A DNA stretch of 64,000 nt, from the NCBI RefSeq assembly GCF_005116655.2, contig NZ_CP050698.1, positions 6,342,501 to 6,406,500 of the forward strand. Reading direction: 5' to 3'. Below, piece by piece: positions 1 to 9,778 of this stretch. Each line of letters opens with the position of its first letter. Within the stretch, counting starts at the first letter, position 1. The notes beneath the pieces are model-generated. The model had not been told where the DNA came from. It did no database searches and saw only the letters and a program-made list of their open reading frames with translations. The stretch is from Desulfosediminicola flagellatus (GTDB lineage: Bacteria; Desulfobacterota; Desulfobulbia; Desulfobulbales; Desulfocapsaceae). Made by a program: the position numbers and the translations under genes.

Positions 1-22
1 AGGAGCTGGAGACGGATACATA

Positions 23-1273
23 ATGGGTATTCTAGGCTTAGTTCAACATAGCACTATCAGATTCAGTATTGCTGCACTGCTCTCTGGATGTGCTGTTGTG
101 CTCATGTTTTTAGCCATACAAGACCAGCGTATTTTCACTGCTAAACGAATAGACAGCATTGACGTGGTTGTAAAGGATGCGCGGCTGTTAACCAGATTGG
201 CCGAGCAGAAATATCTTATCGATGCAGACCTGGACACGGCGTCAGATCTTGTGGAAGAGGCGCTTACACTTACTCCGTATCATGTTCCGGCATTATTACT
301 TTTAGCGCAGATTCTTTATGATTCTGGAGATGCAGAGAAGGCCAATGAGACACTTGATTATATTGATAAGCTCACAACAGATATAAAGCGATATCGTTGG
401 GAAAAAGCCCTTGTGTCCTACCAGTTTGGCAGGACAGAGATGCTAGCCGAAGATATTAGTTACATAGCTCGTGAAATTGGTGGTCCTGTCGGAAATAAAG
501 CTTTGCGGCTTGCATTCAGCACCTGGCAGGAGCCGGAAGAGCTTTTAAATAAGCTTGGGCCTGACGCATTGATGGTCCTTTTTAACTATGCGGTCCGTTA
601 TCCTCATCTGGATAAGGCGCTTTTTTTCTGGGAGCAGGTAGAGGCGCGCGGGCTTGATTGGCGGAAAGATGATCTGCTGACATTTGTTGATATGCTGTTC
701 AATATGGGACGACTGAAGGAGAGCGCGGCTATCTGGAAAAAGCATTTTAATCCAGAGACAATTGTTTATGACGGAACCTTTTCAGAAGATTTCAGGCAAC
801 ATGCGTTTACATGGAGAAGCAATAGTGACAGGAGTTTTACCTATAGTTTCGAACCACCAGTAACCGAATCAGATAAAAGGATTCTGCACTACCGGTTTAC
901 GGGCTGGGATAATCCTGAGATTTCATATATTTCACAGGTAATTCCATTGGCAGGAGGTGACCGATATAGTCTGACTTTTGAAATAAAGAGCGATCAGCTG
1001 ACTACAGATAAGCGACCGTTTATCGATGTGGCTGGATTTAACTGTAACGATGGAAACGTTGTAGAGACCAATATGGTTGCACCGGCTCAGGATTGGACAA
1101 CATATCGACTTGATTTTGAAGTGCCCGAACAATGCAGTGCAGTGATGTTGCGCTTTCGACGGCAGGAGAGCCTGCAGATAGACAATCGGCTGGCCGGCGA
1201 TATCTGGCTGCGAAGTATGGCGATTGCAGAGCAGGAGAAACCGTACACAGTGGCTAAAGGTCCTATGCAATGA
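23..1273 (+). CDS. Membrane-anchored TPR-like protein of the polysaccharide locus
   Basis: I do not recognise a named family. The 416-residue protein has one N-terminal membrane segment (about residues 14-32), then a helical region with TPR-like character (about residues 70-115, with spaced Ala/Leu/Tyr positions), and a probably beta-rich C-terminal part (about 270-400) that resembles carbohydrate-binding jelly-roll modules only in general character. The bulk should lie outside the cytoplasmic membrane. An AGGAG precedes the ATG. The stop overlaps the next start by four bases (ATGA), so it is translationally coupled to the J-domain gene. By position it probably assists export or assembly of the glycan; that is inference. 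The upstream part of the locus is outside the window. Confidence 0.6.
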   Translation: MGILGLVQHSTIRFSIAALLSGCAVVLMFLAIQDQRIFTAKRIDSIDVVVKDARLLTRLAEQKYLIDADLDTASDLVEEALTLTPYHVPALLLLAQILYDSGDAEKANETLDYIDKLTTDIKRYRWEKALVSYQFGRTEMLAEDISYIAREIGGPVGNKALRLAFSTWQEPEELLNKLGPDALMVLFNYAVRYPHLDKALFFWEQVEARGLDWRKDDLLTFVDMLFNMGRLKESAAIWKKHFNPETIVYDGTFSEDFRQHAFTWRSNSDRSFTYSFEPPVTESDKRILHYRFTGWDNPEISYISQVIPLAGGDRYSLTFEIKSDQLTTDKRPFIDVAGFNCNDGNVVETNMVAPAQDWTTYRLDFEVPEQCSAVMLRFRRQESLQIDNRLAGDIWLRSMAIAEQEKPYTVAKGPMQ

Positions 1274-2844
1274 CATCAGAGCAAAAACTGCATATCAGCA
1301 ATCTGCTGAAGGGCTATGGAAACAACAGGTCCAAAGAGACGCTGATAAGCCTTGTTGCTGAAGAACGCGGGATGCTGGCAGTTTGCAGAGCTGTGCTCAA
1401 AGAGGTGTATAGTAACCAGGATGGTATGCGTGACTGGATGAAGGAGGAGTGTATCTCGGGAAAAATAGATTTGCAGCTTTTTCTTTATGATCTCTCCGCT
1501 GTAAGCGATATGTTTTCTGAGGAGAAGAACAAAAAGGATAAGCGATACACGCTTCTAGGCATTCCTAGTGGTTCAAGCGCTGAAACCATCAAGAAAGCAT
1601 ATCGAAGGCTAAGTAAGAAGTATCATCCGGATAGCCCTGAAAATACACATACCAAAGATCCTGATAAATTTATTGAAATAACAAAGGTATATAAAGAATT
1701 GCTCGAAAAAGAGAGTAACGGCGGAGGACTTGAGGATATCCGCCCGGAAGCAGGTACGGCAACGAGTAGAGGGAAAAGTGGTAATCCCATACAATCAAAA
1801 CAGAATACTCAGTGGTTTCAGGCTTCGCGGTTGAAGAGTTTTCTACGTCCTCGAAAGGTTTACCTTTGGTCTCTTGGTTGTGTGTTGTGTGTGGCTGTTA
1901 TTTTGGCTTCGATTTCAATGATTCAGAAAAAGCGGATGATGCTCGCCGGTTTGCAACAGAGTCGGGGTGAGGTGGCGGCGTCAACGGCAGTGGTTGAAGA
2001 AGTTACTGAAGAACAACCGTCCCTTGTCGTAGTTGAAGATCTTTTGCAAGATTATGAAAATAATGAAAATTTTGAATTAGACATTGTTGACGTTGCAGCT
2101 CTCCCTCAAGAACTGACAGAGATCGTTATGCTGGATGAGAGTCGGGAAGAGCCGAAAGAAGAGGTGCAACTTGTTTTAGAGGAATCAGTATCCATTGAGG
2201 ATGAACAACCCTCTACAGCCGCACAACTAAGGGTTTCAATCCTCAGGGATTCACAAAAAAGAATCATCGACTCAGCATCTCCTGCCGAAGAGGTGATGAA
2301 TGAAGATATATCAGGGATACCGGATAGCAGAGGCAATCTGATAGCCACACAGCCTCGCCATCCGGTTGAAGCTGCACTGCAACAGATTGACTGGACTGAT
2401 CAACATCGAGCAAAGAGCCCGTTGGTACAAACAGCCTCAGTAAGCTCAACAGTTCAGCACGTGAGTACATCACAAGCAACTGTCGATCTGCAGACACGGG
2501 TAGACCGATTCCTGCAAGAGTATATCAACGCCTACGAGCAAAGAGATCTGGATCTTTTCGCCAGGTATTTCTTTGAAGATGCCAGCGAGAACGGCGAGCC
2601 ATTTGCTGTAACGCAGGCCGCATATGTAAAGCTTTTTTCAGTAACATCCGATCTATCCTTAAAGATTGTGAATACTTCATTGAAAGAGGATGAGGACGGT
2701 GTGGAAGTCGATGGCCGTTTCAAGGTGTACTGGCATTATAACGATTCGGGAGTGATGTTCGGTAAAGGTGCAATCAGCATGAAGCTCGCTGAGTATCGCG
2801 GAGAGTTTCGTGTGAAGCAGCTTAACTACATTTTTGATGAGTGA
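1270..2844 (+). CDS. Membrane-bound J-domain protein with C-terminal NTF2-like domain
   Basis: The 524-residue protein carries a DnaJ J-domain at about residues 91-148, with the HPD motif at about 119-121 (context KKYHPDSPEN), which is what stimulates the ATPase of Hsp70 proteins. A membrane segment follows at about 196-219, then an acidic, low-complexity linker (about 225-400), and a C-terminal domain (about 408-524) that looks like an NTF2/SnoaL-type fold: it opens with RVDRFLQEYINAYEQRDLD and ends in beta strands. The J-domain is therefore predicted on the cytoplasmic face and the NTF2-like domain outside. It lacks the Gly/Phe and zinc regions of true DnaJ. A J-protein inside a polysaccharide locus is unusual; recruiting Hsp70 to an envelope assembly complex is a guess. 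Confidence 0.75.
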   Translation: MTSEQKLHISNLLKGYGNNRSKETLISLVAEERGMLAVCRAVLKEVYSNQDGMRDWMKEECISGKIDLQLFLYDLSAVSDMFSEEKNKKDKRYTLLGIPSGSSAETIKKAYRRLSKKYHPDSPENTHTKDPDKFIEITKVYKELLEKESNGGGLEDIRPEAGTATSRGKSGNPIQSKQNTQWFQASRLKSFLRPRKVYLWSLGCVLCVAVILASISMIQKKRMMLAGLQQSRGEVAASTAVVEEVTEEQPSLVVVEDLLQDYENNENFELDIVDVAALPQELTEIVMLDESREEPKEEVQLVLEESVSIEDEQPSTAAQLRVSILRDSQKRIIDSASPAEEVMNEDISGIPDSRGNLIATQPRHPVEAALQQIDWTDQHRAKSPLVQTASVSSTVQHVSTSQATVDLQTRVDRFLQEYINAYEQRDLDLFARYFFEDASENGEPFAVTQAAYVKLFSVTSDLSLKIVNTSLKEDEDGVEVDGRFKVYWHYNDSGVMFGKGAISMKLAEYRGEFRVKQLNYIFDE

Positions 2845-2866
2845 GCGAAGAGACCCAAAGAGGTAA

Positions 2867-4957
2867 TTGGCTCTAATGAGAAAAACAGTATTCAGCATAT
2901 TCAGGCGAAACGGGGTGGAGCATCTTGCCCTGGCTGGAAATCTTGTGAGTAACCCGAAGTTCTGGATTATTCTGGCAAGCGATACTGTTTTGCTTTTTGC
3001 TGCGCTCTATTTTTCGTATTATCTGCGTTATGAGCACATTCTCGATTTGCAGGGTTTGTTTGACCCATATTTTTCTATTTTCTCTCTTATTCTTTTAATA
3101 AAATTGCCCGTATTTTATTTTTTCGGTCTTTATCGCGGAGTCTGGAGGTACACGGGTACTCGCGACCTGATAAATATCGGTAAGGCAATCTGCTTCTCGT
3201 TTATTCTCGTGCTTACAGCACTGCTTTATATCAACAGGTTTGAGGGGTTTTCACGCTCTGTCTTCATTATGGATGCGGTTTTTTCATTTCTCTTTGTCAG
3301 CGGCCACAGGTTGTGTATACGCTATTTGTATAAGGGAAAGAATGGTGCGGGAAAGCTCTTGTATCTCCCTAAAAAAACACAGAAGAAACGTTTGCTGCTC
3401 ATCGGGGCAGGTGATATCGCCGAAAAGGTGCTGCGGGAGATAACCGGAAATAGTGATTCCGGCTATGAACCTGTCGGTTTGCTTGACGACGATCTTGGTA
3501 AAATTGGGCGGAAGATACATGGCGTACCGGTTTTGGGAACCATCATCAATCTTGAAAAACATGTGAGCAGAACCCATGCGCACGAGGTTCTCATTACAAT
3601 TGCCGCGACAGGTACAAACGAGATGAAACGGTTTGTAGACCTGTGCAGGATTACCCGGTTGCCGTTTAAAATTATTCCCTGTTTCAGTGAGATTCTTGAC
3701 GGGAATGTCTCTATTCGGGCAATCCGAAATATTTCCTATAAAGATCTTCTCGGCAGGGAGAAGGTTGAGCTTGAGCAGGATAAAATCGGCGAATACATCT
3801 CCGGTGCAACGGTTCTGGTGACAGGTGCAGGCGGTTCTATCGGCTCTGAGCTCTGCCGCCAGCTTGTTCGTTTTAAGCCTGCAAAACTTATTCTGTTTGA
3901 TAGCAGCGAGGAAAACCTTCACAATATCCAGATGGAACTCATCCACGAGCATAAGGTGGATGATGTGGTGCCGGTTCTTGGCCAGGTGCAGGATGTAAAT
4001 CTGGTGCGACTGGTGTTTAGCAATCACAAGCCTCAGGTGGTGTTTCATGGTGCCGCGTATAAACATGTGCCTCTGGTTGAGCGCAATCCATGGGAAGCTG
4101 TCTATAACAATATTATAGGTACCCGAGTGCTTATCGAAGCCTCAATTCTCTTTCAGGTCGCAAGGTTTGTCCTTATCTCAACCGATAAGGCTGTTCGGCC
4201 GACAAATGTAATGGGGGCTTCCAAAAGGTGTACGGAATTGCTGTTAAAAGCGTATGACCGTATGAGTTGGGATGGACGTTTTAGTAATCACTGGGAAGGT
4301 CTTTGTCAGAGTGGTGTCGAATTGAGCTCCTCCGCTGGCAACCTGTATGAACTGCATAAAACTCGTTTTATGGCAGTGCGGTTTGGCAATGTTATCGGCT
4401 CTTCCGGCTCTGTTATCCCTCTGTTTAAACGACAGATAGAAAAGGGTGGGCCTGTTACGGTCACCCACCCGTCCATGACCAGATATTTTATGCTGGTTGA
4501 AGAAGCTGCTCAGCTTACCCTGCAGGCTGGTGCAATGAGTGATGGTGGAGAGATCTTTATATTGAAGATGGGCAGGCCGGTAAATATCGGGCGTATGGCG
4601 AGAGATCTTATAAAGCTTGCGGGAAAAGAGCCGGATACAGAGATCGACATAAAATATACTTCGCTAAGAGATGGTGAGAAGCTATATGAGGAACTTATTA
4701 CTGTCGGTGAAGGAATTGTTAAAACGGATCATGACAAGATTCTGGTGTTAAAGAGTGATCCCGCTGTTGCATGTGATAGTCTCAACAGGCACATCGATAT
4801 TCTAGAAGAGCAATCGAAGGATTGTGACGGACCGGCAATAAAACGAACCTTGAAGATGATGATACCGGAATATATGCCGGATATGGAGTCACGATCAATT
4901 CATGAAACCGATCCTGTCGGTTATTCTGAAGAGGTAGCCATGAAGGTAATCAATTAG
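2867..4957 (+). CDS. Membrane nucleotide-sugar 4,6-dehydratase (PglF/WbpM/CapD type)
   Basis: This family converts UDP-GlcNAc-type sugars to 4-keto-6-deoxy intermediates, the first step to bacillosamine- or fucosamine-like residues. The protein has about four N-terminal membrane segments, a CoA-binding-like Rossmann region (from about residue 174, LLLIGAGDIAEKVL) and a C-terminal SDR domain with the NAD motif GAGGSIGSEL and the catalytic stretch STDKAVRPTNVMGASKR, which has Met in place of the usual Tyr of SDR enzymes, as in WbpM and PglF. Between that stretch and RFGNVIGSSGS there is an insertion of roughly 25 residues that most relatives lack. The start may be TTG at 2867 or ATG at 2876; an AGAGG lies 3 or 12 bases upstream respectively. 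Length (about 690) fits the long membrane-bound subfamily. Confidence 0.9.
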   Translation: MALMRKTVFSIFRRNGVEHLALAGNLVSNPKFWIILASDTVLLFAALYFSYYLRYEHILDLQGLFDPYFSIFSLILLIKLPVFYFFGLYRGVWRYTGTRDLINIGKAICFSFILVLTALLYINRFEGFSRSVFIMDAVFSFLFVSGHRLCIRYLYKGKNGAGKLLYLPKKTQKKRLLLIGAGDIAEKVLREITGNSDSGYEPVGLLDDDLGKIGRKIHGVPVLGTIINLEKHVSRTHAHEVLITIAATGTNEMKRFVDLCRITRLPFKIIPCFSEILDGNVSIRAIRNISYKDLLGREKVELEQDKIGEYISGATVLVTGAGGSIGSELCRQLVRFKPAKLILFDSSEENLHNIQMELIHEHKVDDVVPVLGQVQDVNLVRLVFSNHKPQVVFHGAAYKHVPLVERNPWEAVYNNIIGTRVLIEASILFQVARFVLISTDKAVRPTNVMGASKRCTELLLKAYDRMSWDGRFSNHWEGLCQSGVELSSSAGNLYELHKTRFMAVRFGNVIGSSGSVIPLFKRQIEKGGPVTVTHPSMTRYFMLVEEAAQLTLQAGAMSDGGEIFILKMGRPVNIGRMARDLIKLAGKEPDTEIDIKYTSLRDGEKLYEELITVGEGIVKTDHDKILVLKSDPAVACDSLNRHIDILEEQSKDCDGPAIKRTLKMMIPEYMPDMESRSIHETDPVGYSEEVAMKVIN

Positions 4958-5054
4958 GAGCGACTGGAAAAATAATCTGTGTAATACGTGGTAGCCGAAA
5001 TACGTAATCACAATTGAAGGTAATGAAGTTTGGAGCAATAAGAGAGTCTGTATT

Positions 5055-6911
5055 ATGTGTGGAATAGGCGGCTACCAGTTACGACCATCAACAGACGAAC
5101 AGTGTGGTGAATTGCTTGGTATCGTGCGGGAAATGCTCAATCATCGCGGGCCGGACGCCAATGGCAGCTGGCAGAGTGAGGATAAGCAAACCGGCCTTGC
5201 CCATACCCGTCTTGCCATCGTTGATCTGAGTTCTGCCGCAGCACAGCCGATGTGTTCTGTTGACGGTCTATTGGCAGTGACGTTCAATGGTGAAATTTAT
5301 AACTGGCGTGAATTGCGTAAAGAGTTACTCCAGTCAGGCGCTATCTTTCAAACTCAATCTGATACTGAAGTTCTGTTGCATGGGTATATTCATTGGGGGC
5401 GTGAACTCTTACAGCGGCTGCGGGGAATGTACGCTTTTGCTCTCTTTGATTTTAAACAAAGTATTCTTTTCTGTGCCCGAGATAAAATCGGGAAGAAACC
5501 GTTTATCTATAGCCTGAGTGAACAAGGTTTTTTCTTTTCTTCTGAGATTCCCCCACTTCTGACTATGGCGGATACGGTTGGGATTGATACATCCATCGAT
5601 CAGACCGGCCTTGCCAATATGTTGTTGCATAATATCCGTCATATTCCTGAACCGTTAACAGGAATTAAAGGGATTAAGAAACTACGACCGGGTCATGCCC
5701 TCATTGTGAAGAATGGGGTTATTCAAGAGCATTGGCGGCACTGGAGACCGGAGCAGAGAAAGAGTACGACAGCCGGAGAATTGCTTGGGCTACTCGAAGA
5801 TGCAGTTGCTGTCCGGTCAATGGCGGATGTACCTGTGGGAGCCCTGCTTTCAGGTGGAGTAGACAGCACTGCCATTGTTGCTCTTATGCAAAAGACTGTT
5901 GGGCAACCGGTAAATACCTATGCCTTTGGCGTAAATCCAGCAGATGAAGATTTGCGCCGTGCCCGCTTCGCCGCTAAACATCTCGGAACCACTCATGAAG
6001 AATTCTACTTTAATCCGGACTGCCAGTTTGAGATTTTTAAAAGCATGCTGGTAACCTATGGCGAACCGTTCATGCTTTTGCCTCTGATTCATGCGTATCA
6101 ACTTTCCGAAGCGATACATGCTGATGGAATTAAAGTGGTGTTAAACGGTAATGGCGCTGATGAACTATTTTATGGATACACCGGTCATCTGAGAACCGCA
6201 CGGGTGAGTCACGTGTTAAATCGAATTGGTTGGCTGCGCCATGTTCTACCAGAGAATAGACATCCTGTTCTATCGGTGCTGGGAGCGAAGCCGGGTATGC
6301 GCAAGGCAACCATGTATCAAAGAAAGGCGGAAAGCTGCTGGCCGAGAGTCATGCAGGACGATGTTGTAAATACGCTCGAGCATGCGGCAAGTACAGAGAT
6401 GGCAGCCTGGGGGGAATTGCTGCCTCATCATGATTTTATTGATGAGTCCAATTATGTCAGCCTGCTTGTCGAAAACACTCACTCATTAACGCTTGCCTCA
6501 GATCTTCCGGCAATGATGGCCTCTGTTGAGATGCGTTCACCATTTCTTGATCAGGAGGTTATCGCTGCGGCAATGGGAATACATTTTACCGACAAGGTGC
6601 ACGGTCCGGCTGATGGCAGCGGTCTTAAAAAGATTTTGCGAACTGCTGTAAGCGGGCTCGTTCCTCCAGAATTACTCAATGCCCCTAAGCGTGGCTTTGG
6701 GATGGGGGTTCAGGAAAAAGATGTGCTGCTTGGACCATGGTGGAGCCATGCAAATGAATTGTTTCATGAGTATCCCGAAATGGGAATGTTTGATTCTGCA
6801 AAGATTCAAGATATGTGGACGAGTGCTTTGCTGAAGAAGACAGGGCAGTGGGATCTTTTAGCAAAATTGTTTGGCATAGGCCTTTGGGCTAGAGGAATGC
6901 AATATCAATGA
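5055..6911 (+). CDS. Asparagine-synthase-type glutamine amidotransferase (first copy)
   Basis: It has the two-domain structure of AsnB. The N-terminal glutaminase begins MCGIGGY, so the nucleophile Cys is residue 2 before Met removal, with a conserved NGEIYN. The C-terminal synthetase domain carries the ATP pyrophosphatase loop LLSGGVDSTA at about 265. Ammonia from glutamine is used to amidate a carboxylate. In polysaccharide loci such enzymes probably amidate uronic acids rather than make asparagine; that is inference from context. The start must be the ATG before Cys. A 97-base gap separates it from the dehydratase gene. It overlaps the following methyltransferase by four bases (ATGA). A second, distinct copy is at 18773-20728. 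Confidence 0.9.
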   Translation: MCGIGGYQLRPSTDEQCGELLGIVREMLNHRGPDANGSWQSEDKQTGLAHTRLAIVDLSSAAAQPMCSVDGLLAVTFNGEIYNWRELRKELLQSGAIFQTQSDTEVLLHGYIHWGRELLQRLRGMYAFALFDFKQSILFCARDKIGKKPFIYSLSEQGFFFSSEIPPLLTMADTVGIDTSIDQTGLANMLLHNIRHIPEPLTGIKGIKKLRPGHALIVKNGVIQEHWRHWRPEQRKSTTAGELLGLLEDAVAVRSMADVPVGALLSGGVDSTAIVALMQKTVGQPVNTYAFGVNPADEDLRRARFAAKHLGTTHEEFYFNPDCQFEIFKSMLVTYGEPFMLLPLIHAYQLSEAIHADGIKVVLNGNGADELFYGYTGHLRTARVSHVLNRIGWLRHVLPENRHPVLSVLGAKPGMRKATMYQRKAESCWPRVMQDDVVNTLEHAASTEMAAWGELLPHHDFIDESNYVSLLVENTHSLTLASDLPAMMASVEMRSPFLDQEVIAAAMGIHFTDKVHGPADGSGLKKILRTAVSGLVPPELLNAPKRGFGMGVQEKDVLLGPWWSHANELFHEYPEMGMFDSAKIQDMWTSALLKKTGQWDLLAKLFGIGLWARGMQYQ

Positions 6912-7576
6912 GTGATGCTGGTATTCTAAAACTTACGACGAATCTTCAACGGATAACTACCCCGTTTGATGTGATAGGAGATATGGCGGAGGGTAAAACT
7001 GTACTCAATGTCGGTGCGGTCGGCGGGATTGAAGGATATTTGCCGGATTCAAAGGAGGTATGGCTTCATCATAGACTCTGTAAAGCTGGAAGAGAAGTGG
7101 TCGGTATTGATATAGATACTGACTCAATCAACTATGCAGCCAGGTACGGTTACATAATTGAGCCGATAAACTGTGAAACGATGAAGATAGACACCCGGTT
7201 TGATCTGATCGTTATGTCTGATGTGATTGAGCATGTGAATGCACCTGTACTGGCAATCGAAAACCTTCTCTCGCATTTAACGCCGGCTGGTCATCTGATT
7301 ATCACTACACCAAATGGAACGGCCGGGAATGTTGCACTCAGAAGTTTATTTAGAAGACGGGTGCATGTATTTAATGACCATGTGGCGATTTACTATCCGG
7401 AGCATTTTCAGGTTATCTGCAACAGATTGAAGTGCTGCCTGGAAGCAATCTATATGTTTGATCATATCGATAAAAGATGCCTGGAAACCAGAGTGAAGTC
7501 GTATCTGTTCAAGGTGTTGACAGGTATATCTCCCAGGTTGGCAAGTTCAATGATGGTAATCATCGCAAAAACATGA
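6908..7576 (+). CDS. SAM-dependent methyltransferase (class I)
   Basis: A 222-residue protein of the class I methyltransferase fold. The SAM-binding motif I is at about residues 30-40 (VLNVGAVGGIEGYLP) with the acidic end of strand 2 in VVGIDIDTDS; motif IV-like DLIVMSDVIEHV follows near 112, and ITTPNG near 145. It resembles the UbiG/MetW-like group often found in glycan clusters, where they methylate sugar hydroxyls or carboxyls. The substrate cannot be told from sequence. It overlaps both neighbours by four bases (ATGA), so it is co-translated with the amidotransferase and the next methyltransferase. Confidence 0.8.
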   Translation: MSDAGILKLTTNLQRITTPFDVIGDMAEGKTVLNVGAVGGIEGYLPDSKEVWLHHRLCKAGREVVGIDIDTDSINYAARYGYIIEPINCETMKIDTRFDLIVMSDVIEHVNAPVLAIENLLSHLTPAGHLIITTPNGTAGNVALRSLFRRRVHVFNDHVAIYYPEHFQVICNRLKCCLEAIYMFDHIDKRCLETRVKSYLFKVLTGISPRLASSMMVIIAKT

Positions 7577-8448
7577 AAATTTCAGAGAATACACGTGATG
7601 TATGGAAAGTATGGTTCAGTCATACACGTTCCCGTTGTCATCTACATTTTAATCTTGAAGGAGGGACGATATCTTCGCATATCACAATGTGTACTGAAGC
7701 TGCAAAGAGAAAGATGCAGCAATTGGTGGAAGATTTTCCTCAGTCATTTCGACCCAAGACTATTCTAGAGATAGGTGCTTCTGTTGGCTTTAACTCCCTT
7801 GCTCTGTCAGACCTGTATCCCGATGCGGTTGTATACAGTGTTGAGCCGGATAATGAAGCAGTGTTGGTAGCGGGTGCGATGGCTTCGGACGCGTCAGCAA
7901 AATATCAACCCGTGACTGGTGCCGGGGAGTTTTTACCCTTTGGAGACGGCTACTTTGATCTTGTTATTTGTCATACAGTGATTGAGCACGTGAGTGATGT
8001 GGAACGGGTTGTCAGTGAAATGGCGAGAGTGCTATCACCTGATGGGTATATCCATCTGGAGGCACCTAACTATTTGTGGCCCTACGAACCTCATCTGGAT
8101 GTCTGGTGCCTGCCGTTTCTGGGAAAAGCTGCGGTTAGATTTGCGGCGAGAGTGCAGGGGAAGAAAACGGAGTGTTGGTATTTGGAACATCTACAATTTG
8201 TCACTCCGTTTCAACTGACCGCATTTTTTAAACAGCAGGGATTGAGCTGGGAAAACCGGTTTAAGAAAAAACTGGCCGATACGATAGCTGGTACAGCTGA
8301 GATTCGAAAATACACGTTTTTCTCCAAGTTAATGTACCTTCTCGGGAAAGTTGGATTGGCACAGGCGGCGGGGGCTGTAGTGGTTGGCCTTGGGCTTTAC
8401 CCAAGTGTACTTTATACCTTGTACAGGTCTGAACAAGGGGCAGAATGA
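7573..8448 (+). CDS. SAM-dependent methyltransferase (class I)
   Basis: The reading frame is open further upstream, but the ATG at 7573 overlaps the previous stop (ATGA) and gives a normal N-terminus (MKISENTRDV), so I use it. The 291-residue protein carries motif I ILEIGASVGFNSLAL, the acidic residue in YSVEPDNEA, and FDLVICHTVIEHVSDV, followed by LEAPNY. The C-terminal part (about 200-291) is hydrophobic in places and may dock at the membrane. It probably methylates a glycan precursor. The acceptor is unknown. Confidence 0.8.
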   Translation: MKISENTRDVWKVWFSHTRSRCHLHFNLEGGTISSHITMCTEAAKRKMQQLVEDFPQSFRPKTILEIGASVGFNSLALSDLYPDAVVYSVEPDNEAVLVAGAMASDASAKYQPVTGAGEFLPFGDGYFDLVICHTVIEHVSDVERVVSEMARVLSPDGYIHLEAPNYLWPYEPHLDVWCLPFLGKAAVRFAARVQGKKTECWYLEHLQFVTPFQLTAFFKQQGLSWENRFKKKLADTIAGTAEIRKYTFFSKLMYLLGKVGLAQAAGAVVVGLGLYPSVLYTLYRSEQGAE

Positions 8449-8464
8449 CAGGGAGCAACACCAC

Positions 8465-9778
8465 GTGCTGATATCCATTTTTTCACGATTAACTGCACTG
8501 AAAACCTCAAGTCCGGGCTATCTCTCTGCGCTCATAAGCGGGTATCTGCTTATGGGAGCGTATATGGTTGTGCAGTTCGGCTTGACACCGCTCTATCTAA
8601 AATATCTGGGAGAGCAGCAGTTTGGTCTTCTGATGATGTTGTTGAGCTTCATCAATTTTGTTGCTGTGGGTATTACCTGGATGTCAGGCGGATTGGTTAG
8701 AAAGATCGGTGAATGCTGGGTAAAAACAGATCTTGATGGTTTTCGAGATGCAATTGTTGTTGGGAAATATGTGTATACTCTCTATGCCTCACTGGTGGTC
8801 GTGGCGGGTAGTACAGTGTTCCTCACAGCCACCTCTGTGGGAGGTAATGGTGAATCTTTTGTATATACAGTTCTTCCTGCCTGTTTTTATCTGGTTCTGA
8901 ATTACGAGGCATTACCGGAACGACAAGCTTTTTTCGGAACAAACAATCAGGCAACAGGAAATTGTTTTGAACTGACCAGGGTTATTGTTTTTGCATGTCT
9001 GACGTTGTGGTTACTGCCACGTGTGCAAAATATGAGTGCAGTTTGGTATGGATTGATAGGGAGCGTGATGGTCCAGCGACTATTAACCGGCCTTTACTGG
9101 CAAAGTCATGTTGGTGGAACTGGTTGGCGGAGATTTTCACAGGAAATGAAGCCGGTGTTCAGGCGATTGGCAGGTAAGCAGGGAGCCGGCTACGTAACAT
9201 ATGGTGCACTTCTGCTTCTTCTTCAGGCTGATACTCTACTTGTCGGATTTGTGGGAGGTGCTGAAATGGCAGGAAAGTTCGTATTGCTTTGGAAAGTCCC
9301 TGAAGCAATTGGCTTATTGCTGTGGAAAATACCATCATCTATTGAGCCTCGTGTGATTTCACTTGATGCCTCGGGAGAGCACTCAAAACTACAAGGCATA
9401 TACATTACTGGCAGGCGCTGGTTTCTGACTCTTACGGTTTTGGTTTCGCTGAGTTATATGGTGGGGGGCCACTGGTTGGCAGAACTTTGGGTAGGCGAAT
9501 TTGCCCCTGATGCAGGTTGGATGTATATCGCAGGCGGGTTGGCATTATTTTTTAACACATTTGCCAGATGGCCGATTTCGTTTTCCTATGCAATGATCAG
9601 GCTGCCGGAACTGATACGTGTTGCCGGGATAGAAGTAATCGGGAAAGTGATATTCATCGGTATACTTTTTCCTTTTATAGATATTGCAGCACCAATAGTG
9701 GCTTCGGTGATTATGCATGTGGGGTATGTCGGGTGGAAGTATCAGAACATGCTTGTATTTGAAGAGGTGGAAAAATGA
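8465..9778 (+). CDS. Polysaccharide flippase (Wzx-like, MOP superfamily)
   Basis: An integral membrane protein with about 12 hydrophobic segments, beginning with the Wzx-like stretch LISGYLLMGAYMVVQFGLTPLYLKYLGEQQFGLLM (here shown only as a region, residues about 20-50). Such proteins flip undecaprenyl-linked oligosaccharides across the inner membrane. The frame is open from 8384, but that start would lie inside the preceding gene; the GTG at 8465 has a GGGAG about nine bases upstream and gives a sensible N-terminus, so I prefer it. The 3' end overlaps the carbamoyltransferase gene by four bases. Confidence 0.8.
   Translation: MLISIFSRLTALKTSSPGYLSALISGYLLMGAYMVVQFGLTPLYLKYLGEQQFGLLMMLLSFINFVAVGITWMSGGLVRKIGECWVKTDLDGFRDAIVVGKYVYTLYASLVVVAGSTVFLTATSVGGNGESFVYTVLPACFYLVLNYEALPERQAFFGTNNQATGNCFELTRVIVFACLTLWLLPRVQNMSAVWYGLIGSVMVQRLLTGLYWQSHVGGTGWRRFSQEMKPVFRRLAGKQGAGYVTYGALLLLLQADTLLVGFVGGAEMAGKFVLLWKVPEAIGLLLWKIPSSIEPRVISLDASGEHSKLQGIYITGRRWFLTLTVLVSLSYMVGGHWLAELWVGEFAPDAGWMYIAGGLALFFNTFARWPISFSYAMIRLPELIRVAGIEVIGKVIFIGILFPFIDIAAPIVASVIMHVGYVGWKYQNMLVFEEVEK

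Noticed and set aside
3284..4066. Long 260-codon minus-strand frame inside the dehydratase gene
   Set aside because: It is antisense to a clearly conserved gene and has no family features; it is a composition shadow.
5287..5517. Plus-strand frame inside the first asparagine synthase
   Set aside because: Out of frame with a conserved gene and has no start signal.
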